A DNA stretch of 35,007 nucleotides, taken from positions 1-35,007 of the forward strand of contig QNCG01000005.1 of NCBI GenBank assembly GCA_003644445.1, in the 5' to 3' direction. Below, piece by piece: positions 1 through 5,413 of this stretch. Numbering within the stretch: the first letter of the stretch is position 1; every line of letters begins with the position of its first letter. This DNA comes from Candidatus Duberdicusella sinuisediminis (GTDB lineage: Bacteria > Omnitrophota > Gorgyraeia > Duberdicusellales > Duberdicusellaceae). Below the pieces are notes generated by a model. That model saw only the letters and a list, made by a program, of their open reading frames with translations, was not told the DNA's origin and searched no databases. The translations under genes were made by a program, and so were the position numbers.

Positions 1-279
1 CATCCTGCCTTTAAATATCTACTTACTCATCTTAAAGAGACAACCCCATTTTATAAACTGCCTTATTCTTTAAGGCCCATAGCTAAAACTGCCGATAGAT
101 TAGAAAGATTATTTCGAGAGATAAGAAGAAGAGTCAAGGTGTTTTTCCAGATTCCCTAACTCCTTAAGCTGTCAGACAAGGCTTAGGCATTAATAACAGA
201 AGGGTTAATCCCTAAATACAGGGGGTTAGCTTTAATAGAAAAGTATAACGATAAAATAAAAAGTCCACAATTTTCTTGA
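1..279 (+). pseudogene. IS256/mutator-type transposase C-terminal remnant
   Basis: Frame 1 from the left edge encodes a segment ending LERLFREIRRRVKV, which resembles the conserved 'ERxFREIRRR' C-terminal region of IS256/mutator transposases (DDE family, cut-and-paste transposition). The frame then hits TAA at 157-159 and TAG at 184-186. Between about 138 and 180 the matching continuation (RFPNSLSCQTRL) is in frame 3. After 187 frame 1 again reads protein-like sequence (ALITEGLIPKYRGLALIEKY) to TGA at 277-279. So the gene carries two compensating frameshifts and is cut at the window edge. The family call rests on motif memory only. No terminal inverted repeat was identified downstream. Nothing else is visible up to the promoter at 302. 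Confidence 0.55.
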
Positions 280-301
280 CACTATGCCAGGAAAATAGAC
301 C

Positions 302-331
302 TTGCCTGAATCTGAAGAAGTATGGTAAAAT
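302..331 (+). promoter_or_regulatory. putative sigma70-type promoter for the pilin gene
   Basis: TTGCCT at 302-307 and TAAAAT at 326-331 are separated by 18 bp. Transcription would start near 338, which leaves a leader of about 30 nt and favours the ATG at 367. The same TTGCCT/TAAAAT pair occurs upstream of the gene at 29316. Promoter calls by eye in AT-rich DNA are uncertain. Confidence 0.4.
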
Positions 332-366
332 TAAGAGGTAACCTTTATATAAAGAAAGGAGGGAGG

Positions 367-1062
367 ATGAGGAAGAGTTTTACTCTTATGGAGACGATAA
401 TGGTTGTGGTTGTAATAGGGATTCTTTCTACTTTAGGTATTGCCACTTACCGGCAGCTTTTAGATAATGCCCGCCAGAAAGTCTGTGAGACTAACCTTAA
501 GACCTTAGAGACAGCAGTAGAGATGTATGCCTTAGAAAACGATGCCTTACCGGCTAGCTTAGGAGATTTAAAGCCTTCTCAGGTTAAGAAAGCTTATGCC
601 AAAGTAATGAGAAAGGAAGGTTGGTTTACTAAATTTGCTTATTTCTTTGTGAAGTTAAATACTCCCCGGGAAGTTTATGCTCAATTCTTAACTTATGATA
701 ATTTAGATAAATATGGAGCAGCTTCTCAAGTTTTTCATTGCCCGGCTGATACTAATGGAGGGGTTTCTTACGGGATAAATGCCCAATTGGCTGGAAAGAG
801 ATGGAGAGATATATCTGAGAATACATGGATAGTAGCTGATTGCGATAATTATACCTTCAGCTCATCTGGAGCACTTGCTTACCGGCACATTAAGAATTTA
901 GGAGTTAGAAGAGTTGCTCTGGGAGTAAAGAAGAATAAGAAAATAGGAAGAGAAGAGAGGAGAGGCGGAGGAGGAGATGGTTTTTATAATGGAATGGTCG
1001 GATGTGGAGGAGAATCTCAGGGAGGAAGGGATCCTGGAGAAGGAAGAGGCTCGCATAGATAA
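367..1062 (+). CDS. type II/IV prepilin-like protein
   Basis: A 231-aa protein from the ATG at 367, chosen because a strong Shine-Dalgarno (GGAGGGAGG) lies directly upstream and the prepilin signature then sits at the N-terminus. An upstream ATG at 322 falls within the likely -10 region. The N-terminus has a short basic leader (MRKS), then FTLMET with Glu at mature position 5, and a hydrophobic helix of about 20 residues, as in class III pilins or type II secretion pseudopilins. The residue before the cleavage point is Ser4 rather than the usual Gly. The middle is a globular domain with a Cys pair (CPAD..., ADCDNY). From about residue 200 the tail becomes Lys/Arg/Gly-rich over a purine-rich tract and looks unlike a pilin C-terminus, so a frameshift or lost stop is possible. 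Likely an inner-membrane or pilus subunit; the specific system is unknown. Confidence 0.75.
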   Translation: MRKSFTLMETIMVVVVIGILSTLGIATYRQLLDNARQKVCETNLKTLETAVEMYALENDALPASLGDLKPSQVKKAYAKVMRKEGWFTKFAYFFVKLNTPREVYAQFLTYDNLDKYGAASQVFHCPADTNGGVSYGINAQLAGKRWRDISENTWIVADCDNYTFSSSGALAYRHIKNLGVRRVALGVKKNKKIGREERRGGGGDGFYNGMVGCGGESQGGRDPGEGRGSHR

Positions 1063-1081
1063 AATCCTTGAAGAAGATTAA
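977..1081 (+). CDS. possible small acidic protein overlapping the pilin 3' end
   Basis: A 34-codon frame starts at ATG 977 in the +1 frame relative to the pilin gene and ends TAA at 1079-1081. It has a strong purine-rich Shine-Dalgarno (GGAGGAGG) directly upstream, and the peptide is highly acidic and helix-prone (for example VEENLREEGILEKEEARIDK). Its composition looks more protein-like than the Gly/Arg-rich pilin tail it overlaps. It could be a genuine small gene or the true C-terminal continuation of something displaced by a frameshift; the frame is open upstream only to a TAG at 944. No homolog is recognised. Confidence 0.3.
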   Translation: MVFIMEWSDVEENLREEGILEKEEARIDKILEED

Positions 1082-1112
1082 AATAGATAATGACTGGAAT
1101 TTTTAGATTGTC

Positions 1113-3446
1113 TTGATAGTAAGATTTTGGCAAGATAAAAATTTCACCTATCCTTTTATATGCTGGCTTCTTTTTATCTGTTGGTATGAATTCTTCTCTC
1201 TGGGCGCTTTTAATTCCTTTATTCTTCAGGGCAAAGACCTCTTTACTCTCTTAAACTACTCTCTTGAAAAATCTACCTCTTCTTCCGAGGTTACTATTGT
1301 GGCTATAGATGAAGGCTCTTTATCTAAAATTGATTTTAAATGGCCCTGGAAGAGAAGTCTTTTTGCTGAACTTCTAAGAAAGATTGAATCGAGCCACCCC
1401 AAAGTAGTAGGGTTTGATTTTGTTTTTTCAGGAGAATCTCCCAATAAAGAAGATGACCAGAAGTTTATCGGAGTCCTTAAAGATTTTGACAATATTTTTT
1501 TAGCCTATTACTGGCAGACAAAGAATAAAAAACTCTTACCCTTAGAGGAGTTTAGAGCTTTGGCAAGAAGTATAGGATTTGTAAACAAGCCCAGAGATTT
1601 TGATGGGGTAATAAGAAAAACCAGGATTTTTATCGGAAGTAAAGAAAATTTCTATTTTTCTTTAGAAACAAAGATAGCTTCTTTTTTTCAAGGTATTAAC
1701 CCTGAGATTATTAAAGGAGAGGAAGGGTTAAGAATTTTAGAGAGAAGGCTTTTTCTTCCTTCTTCTAGAGAAGGGATTATTTCTTTGAATTATTCATTAC
1801 TTCCCAAAGATTTAGAAATAATTCCAGCCTATAGAGTTTTAGAAGGAAATTTTCCTTCTTTGAAAGATAAAATAGTCCTTGTAGGTTCAACAGCTTCTAT
1901 CTTACATGATGAACATCCTACTCCTTTAGGAAATCTGCCCGGTGTAGTAATCTTAGCTAATTCTTTAGATATGATTTTAAAGAAGAATTACCTCTTCTCT
2001 TTGGGAGCTCATTTTTATTATCCTTTAATCTTACTCTTAGGAGTTTTAGTTTTGGGAATTAATAGAACTTATTCCTTTTTTAAGAACTCCCTTCTTACTT
2101 TTTCAGTAATACTTTTTACATTTATAGTTTTACTTTATTTAAGGTTTAGGAATATAGAACTTGACTATTTTACTTTGTTTTTTCTCCTATTTGGTGGCTA
2201 CGCTATTTCTAACATTTACAAATATAGCTATTTAATCTTTATTACCAATAAGATAAAAAATTTGGCTATAACTGAACCGACAAGTGGATTTTATACTTTA
2301 CGTTATTTTTCTTTAAGATTAGGAGAAGAATTGAGAATGAATAATAGGATTTTTTTGATAGGAGTGGCTTTGGCAGATTTTAGAAAATTAACTAAGGAGT
2401 GTGGGATTGAAGAGATAAATTCTCTTCTAAAAAGTGTATCTAATTTCTTAAAAATAAATTTAGAAAAGAGATTTAAGAGATTATTTTTTAGCCGTTTGGG
2501 TGAAGATTCATTCTTAGTATACATAGGAGATAAGAGAAAAGATAAGGTCAAAGAAGTCTTTAACTATCTTTTAGCAAGAATAAAAGATACTAATTTTGAG
2601 GTAAGAGATAAATTGTTGAGTATTTCTTTAAAGGTTGCAATAGTTTCTAACTCTTTAAAGAACACCTCAGCCGGAGGGCTTATCTATTTTACCAGGAATT
2701 TACTACAAGAGTTGAGGTCTAAGGAGGATTTTTTTATCTATAGAGAATTTAAAGAAGAAGTAGTCAAAAATAAAGAACTTCTCCTAAAAGATACATTTGA
2801 TTTCTTAATCTATGATTTAGGGGCTCGTAATAAAGAGTTGGAAGAGAGTTTAGAAAGAGTTAAGAGAGCTCAAAAGAAAACCGAAGAGACTTACTTTGAG
2901 GTTATTTTTTCTTTAATAAAGGCTTTAGAGGAGAAAGATACTTATACTCAAGGTCATTCGGAGAGAGTGGCCAGATACGCTAAGGCCATAGCTGAGGAGG
3001 CTGGGTTATCTGAGGAGGAGTGTGAGGATATTTATAAGGCCGGGCTTCTTCACGATATTGGAAAGATCGGTCTACCAGAGTATATCTTACATAAGAAAGA
3101 GAAACTTACTCCCGAAGAGATTGGGCTGATAAGAAAACACGAGATTATGAGTGTAGAGATTTTAAAGCCTATAAAAGCTTTTAAAAAACTATTTCCTATA
3201 ATTCTGCATCATCATGAGCGTTTTGATGGAACCGGCTATCCTTATGGGTTAGCGGGAGATATGATTCCTCGGGGAGCTCAAATTCTGGCTGTTGCTGATA
3301 GTTTTGATGCTATTACTTCTGGTCGAGGTTATAAAAAAGGTCTTCAGGTTGAGGAAGCTCTCAAAGAGCTCGAGAAAAATAGTGGTAGCCAATTTAACCC
3401 TTTTTATGTAGAGATTTTAAAAAGAGTGGTTAAAAAGAAATTTTGA
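1113..3446 (+). CDS. CHASE2 sensor with degenerate GGDEF and HD-GYP phosphodiesterase
   Basis: A 777-aa membrane signalling protein beginning at TTG 1113; no clear ribosome-binding site is visible. Order of parts: TM about 12-35; extracytoplasmic CHASE2-type sensor about 40-290 (VTIVAIDEGSLSKI, VGFDFVFSG, KDKIVLVGSTA, LPGVVILANSLD); three TM segments about 302-375; GGDEF-like domain about 385-510; a coiled-coil linker about 565-600; and an HD-GYP domain about 600-775. The HD pair is HDIGK at 648-652, followed by HHHERFDGTGYP at 699-710, so the metal-binding and GYP signatures are intact and c-di-GMP hydrolysis is plausible. The GGDEF signature is replaced by RLGEDSF (461-467), so cyclase activity is unlikely. 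The domain may instead bind nucleotide or dimerise. It probably senses an extracellular cue and controls c-di-GMP, possibly acting on pili or motility. Confidence 0.85.
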   Translation: MIVRFWQDKNFTYPFICWLLFICWYEFFSLGAFNSFILQGKDLFTLLNYSLEKSTSSSEVTIVAIDEGSLSKIDFKWPWKRSLFAELLRKIESSHPKVVGFDFVFSGESPNKEDDQKFIGVLKDFDNIFLAYYWQTKNKKLLPLEEFRALARSIGFVNKPRDFDGVIRKTRIFIGSKENFYFSLETKIASFFQGINPEIIKGEEGLRILERRLFLPSSREGIISLNYSLLPKDLEIIPAYRVLEGNFPSLKDKIVLVGSTASILHDEHPTPLGNLPGVVILANSLDMILKKNYLFSLGAHFYYPLILLLGVLVLGINRTYSFFKNSLLTFSVILFTFIVLLYLRFRNIELDYFTLFFLLFGGYAISNIYKYSYLIFITNKIKNLAITEPTSGFYTLRYFSLRLGEELRMNNRIFLIGVALADFRKLTKECGIEEINSLLKSVSNFLKINLEKRFKRLFFSRLGEDSFLVYIGDKRKDKVKEVFNYLLARIKDTNFEVRDKLLSISLKVAIVSNSLKNTSAGGLIYFTRNLLQELRSKEDFFIYREFKEEVVKNKELLLKDTFDFLIYDLGARNKELEESLERVKRAQKKTEETYFEVIFSLIKALEEKDTYTQGHSERVARYAKAIAEEAGLSEEECEDIYKAGLLHDIGKIGLPEYILHKKEKLTPEEIGLIRKHEIMSVEILKPIKAFKKLFPIILHHHERFDGTGYPYGLAGDMIPRGAQILAVADSFDAITSGRGYKKGLQVEEALKELEKNSGSQFNPFYVEILKRVVKKKF

Positions 3447-3454
3447 GATATTGA

Positions 3455-3938
3455 CTACCTGAACCTAATTCTTATCCAATCCCCAAGATAGTGAGCCAGG
3501 ATTATTACTGCTCCACTTACCAAGAGATGTTCTCCTATTACTTTCCAGGCTTTTACATTTTGGCGTTTAGCTATAAGAAAGCTGAAAGTTGTGAGAAGAA
3601 ATATCCCCCAGGTTATGCTTAAAAACATCCCTATAGGGAGATTGAAGAATAAAAAAGGTAGAATAAAGGTAGAGGAGAAGAAGAATTTAGAAAAGAATGT
3701 AGAGGCGGTAGCTTGCCAGATTTGAGAGGGAGTATGTTTGTTTTCAGTTTCTTCAGAAATATGGATACCCAAAGCGTCAGAGAAGGCATCAGCTATAGCA
3801 ATAAAATTAGTATCCCCCCAATAACCGCAGGCTTAGAGAGTGTAGATGAGTATAAGCCTACGATTAACCCTAAGGTAGTAATAACTCCTGAAGTTAGGCC
3901 AAACTAATACCTACTTTAATAGGGTGCTCTATCTTCAT
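3455..3938 (-). pseudogene. VIT1/CCC1-type transporter with two frameshifts
   Basis: The minus strand encodes a small membrane protein of the VIT1/CCC1-like type, but in three pieces. From ATG 3938 the frame reads MKIEHPIKVGIS, then needs a net -1 shift near 3901-3903 to continue as GLTSGVITTLGLIVGLYSS. A second net -1 shift near 3803-3806 is needed to enter IAIADAFSDALGIHISEE. The remaining C-terminal 105 codons, to 3455, are intact with three hydrophobic segments and an end like HYLGDWI. The joined protein would be about 155 aa, the length I expect for this family (metal-ion transport inferred from name only). The first break is at a T run (TTT) and the second at a T run close to a G run, so assembly or sequencing error is an alternative to real decay. 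It converges with the HD-GYP gene, leaving 8 bp between them. Confidence 0.65.
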
Positions 3939-3960
3939 CTACAGGGGATTTTTAAAACAA

Positions 3961-4045
3961 TGCCGAGGGCGGGAGTCGAACCCGCATCCCGACGAGCAGG
4001 ACCGGTTTTTGAGACCGGCGCGTATGCCAATTCCGCCACCCCGGC
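3961..4045 (-). tRNA. tRNA-Leu (anticodon CAA)
   Basis: Read on the minus strand it begins GCCGGGGTGGCGGAATTGG and ends CTCGGCA. The acceptor stem GCCGGGG/CCTCGGC pairs over 7 bp with one G-U. The anticodon stem CCGGT/ACCGG encloses the loop CTCAAAA, giving anticodon CAA. A long variable arm precedes the T arm (GCGGG TTCGACT CCCGC), as expected for a class II leucine tRNA. The 3' CCA is not encoded. Confidence 0.95.
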
Positions 4046-4074
4046 AGACAACTCTTTTCTTATTCAGTTTTAAC

Positions 4075-4103
4075 AATATAGCAACCCTAATTATCTTTGT
4101 CAA
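4075..4103 (-). promoter_or_regulatory. promoter for tRNA-Leu
   Basis: On the minus strand TTGACA (4103-4098) and TATATT (4080-4075) are separated by exactly 17 bp, a near-consensus sigma70-type promoter about 30 bp upstream of the tRNA. Its -35 box overlaps head-to-head with that of the plus-strand promoter at 4104-4132. Confidence 0.75.
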
Positions 4104-4132
4104 TTGACAATTTCCTTATTAGGTGATATAAA
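4104..4132 (+). promoter_or_regulatory. promoter for tRNA-Ala
   Basis: TTGACA (4104-4109), a 17-bp spacer and TATAAA (4127-4132). Start of transcription would be near 4139, about 70 nt upstream of tRNA-Ala. Together with the minus-strand promoter it forms the palindrome TTGTCAATTGACAA at the shared centre. Confidence 0.7.
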
Positions 4133-4208
4133 ATAGTCTTAAGTAGTAAGCGGTAATTTTTAAGATTTTTTTAATTTATAACTCTAGGTTAATTCAGAGT
4201 AAAATTGC

Positions 4209-4284
4209 GGGGCCGTAGTTCAGCTGGGAGAACGCTACGCTGGCAGCGTAGAAGTCAGGGGTTCAAATCCCCTCGGCTCCACCA
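4209..4284 (+). tRNA. tRNA-Ala (anticodon GGC)
   Basis: The acceptor stem GGGGCCG pairs with CGGCTCC, followed by discriminator A and an encoded CCA at 4282-4284. The D arm is GTTCAGCTGGGAGAAC. The anticodon stem CTACG/CGTAG encloses CTGGCAG, giving GGC. The T arm is AGGGG TTCAAAT CCCCT. A full canonical cloverleaf of 76 nt. Confidence 0.96.
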
Positions 4285-4353
4285 CAGTTAAATTGCTAAA
4301 TTCTCATACTATTAAAGTTATTTTTAATCACCAATTTTTAGAAGTTTGAGAAT

Positions 4354-4459
4354 TGGGCAAGATAGATTAGCAGGGGATGTTATCTTGGCAAAGTAGAAGT
4401 CAGGGGTTTCCGCCAGAGGCGGACCCGCCTTAGGCGGGCAAATCCCCTCGGCTCCACGA
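4354..4459 (+). pseudogene. degenerate tRNA-Ala copy interrupted by a palindromic insert
   Basis: About 70 bp downstream of tRNA-Ala a second copy can be aligned along its whole length. The 3' half is close to identical (GTAGAAGTCAGGGG, then CAAATCCCCTCGGCTCCA), while the 5' half is diverged (TGGGCAAGATAGATTAGC against GGGGCCGTAGTTCAGC). The acceptor and anticodon stems no longer pair well and the terminal CCA has become CGA. A 30-bp insert (4409-4438) lies in the T loop. The wrecked anticodon stem suggests it is not a functional tRNA. Confidence 0.7.
4409..4438. repeat. double 15-bp palindrome inserted in tRNA-Ala pseudogene
   Basis: Two adjacent perfect palindromic hairpins: TCCGCCAGAGGCGGA (4409-4423) and CCCGCCTTAGGCGGG (4424-4438), each a 6-bp stem with a 3-nt loop. 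The comparison with the intact tRNA-Ala T loop (GGGGTT then CAAATCCCC) defines the insert boundaries cleanly. It is strikingly G+C-rich against the AT-rich surroundings and resembles small REP/MITE-like palindromes. Confidence 0.75.
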
Positions 4460-4564
4460 GTTTATTTTTCGCTATTTTATCGGATAAAGGTGGAGGTTCT
4501 CGGTTAAATTCACTTTGCTTATTGGAAATTTTTCTACTCCATCCTAAACTTAAACATAAACAAC

Positions 4565-5413
4565 TTGTTAAGACTAGGAGTTCAAGTTTCAATCTCGGGC
4601 AGGCTTTCTAAAGCTGTAGAAAGAGCTAAGGTGTTAGGCTGTAATACTATTCAGATTTTTTCTCGTAATCCCCGTTCTTTTAAAAGGGTTTTACGGGCAG
4701 AAGAAGAGATAGAAGAGTTCAAGAAGAAGAGAAGAGAGGCCAGAATTTACCCTTTATTTATTCATACAGTCTATACTTTAAATTTAGCTAGTTCTGATAC
4801 AAGATTTTATAGACTTTCTATCCGTGATTTTATAAGAGATTTAAGAGATGCCCAAGATTTAGGAGCTGAGTTTATAGTAACTCACATTGGCAGTTTTAAA
4901 AGAAGTTCCCGGCAGAAAGGAATTAAGAGGGTAATTAGAGCTTTGGAGAATATCTTGGGTAAGATGCCTTCTTCTTTAACCCTTCTCTTAGAAAATACTT
5001 CCGGAAGTGGCCATTGGTTAGGTGCAGATTTTAAAGAGATAGCTTATATAATTAACAGCCTGGGTAAGCCTAAAAAAATAGGTGTATGTTTAGATACTTG
5101 CCATGCTTTTTCTGCTGGCTATAATTTAAGAGAAGCAAAGGGGCTTAGAGAACTTCTTAGAGAGATAGACTGTTATATTGGGTTAGACAGACTCAGGCTG
5201 ATACACCTTAATGATTCTCAGGATAAATTAGGCTCTTATAAAGACAGACACTTCCATATTGGAGAAGGGTATATTGGCGAAGAAGGCTTCAGAAGAATAA
5301 TAAACCACACTCAACTCAAGAATTTACCTTTTATTTTGGAGACACCCAAGAAGAAAGAAGAAGACGATTTTAGGAATTTGGAAAAGGTAAGAAGACTCTA
5401 TAAGAACTTATGA
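4565..5413 (+). CDS. nfo: endonuclease IV (AP endonuclease)
   Basis: A 282-aa protein, close to the usual length of about 285, that cleaves DNA 5' of abasic sites in base excision repair. The TIM-barrel metal ligands of the family are all visible in order: His in FIHTVYTLNLAS, His in VTHIGSF, Glu in LLLENTSG, Asp and His in CLDTCHAFSAGY, His in IHLNDSQ, Asp and His in KDRHFHIGEG, and Glu in ILETPK. The start is TTG 4565, giving MLRLGVQVSISG, which aligns with the family N-terminus; no Shine-Dalgarno is apparent. Its stop overlaps the leuS start in an ATGA arrangement, so the two are probably translationally coupled. Confidence 0.93.
   Translation: MLRLGVQVSISGRLSKAVERAKVLGCNTIQIFSRNPRSFKRVLRAEEEIEEFKKKRREARIYPLFIHTVYTLNLASSDTRFYRLSIRDFIRDLRDAQDLGAEFIVTHIGSFKRSSRQKGIKRVIRALENILGKMPSSLTLLLENTSGSGHWLGADFKEIAYIINSLGKPKKIGVCLDTCHAFSAGYNLREAKGLRELLREIDCYIGLDRLRLIHLNDSQDKLGSYKDRHFHIGEGYIGEEGFRRIINHTQLKNLPFILETPKKKEEDDFRNLEKVRRLYKNL

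Noticed and set aside
322-366. Upstream ATG extension of the pilin gene
   Set aside because: It lies within the probable -10 region, has no Shine-Dalgarno, and would bury the prepilin leader; ATG 367 is better.
3713-3907. Plus-strand 64-codon open frame
   Set aside because: It is antisense to the VIT1/CCC1-type pseudogene, whose minus-strand translation shows clear family motifs.
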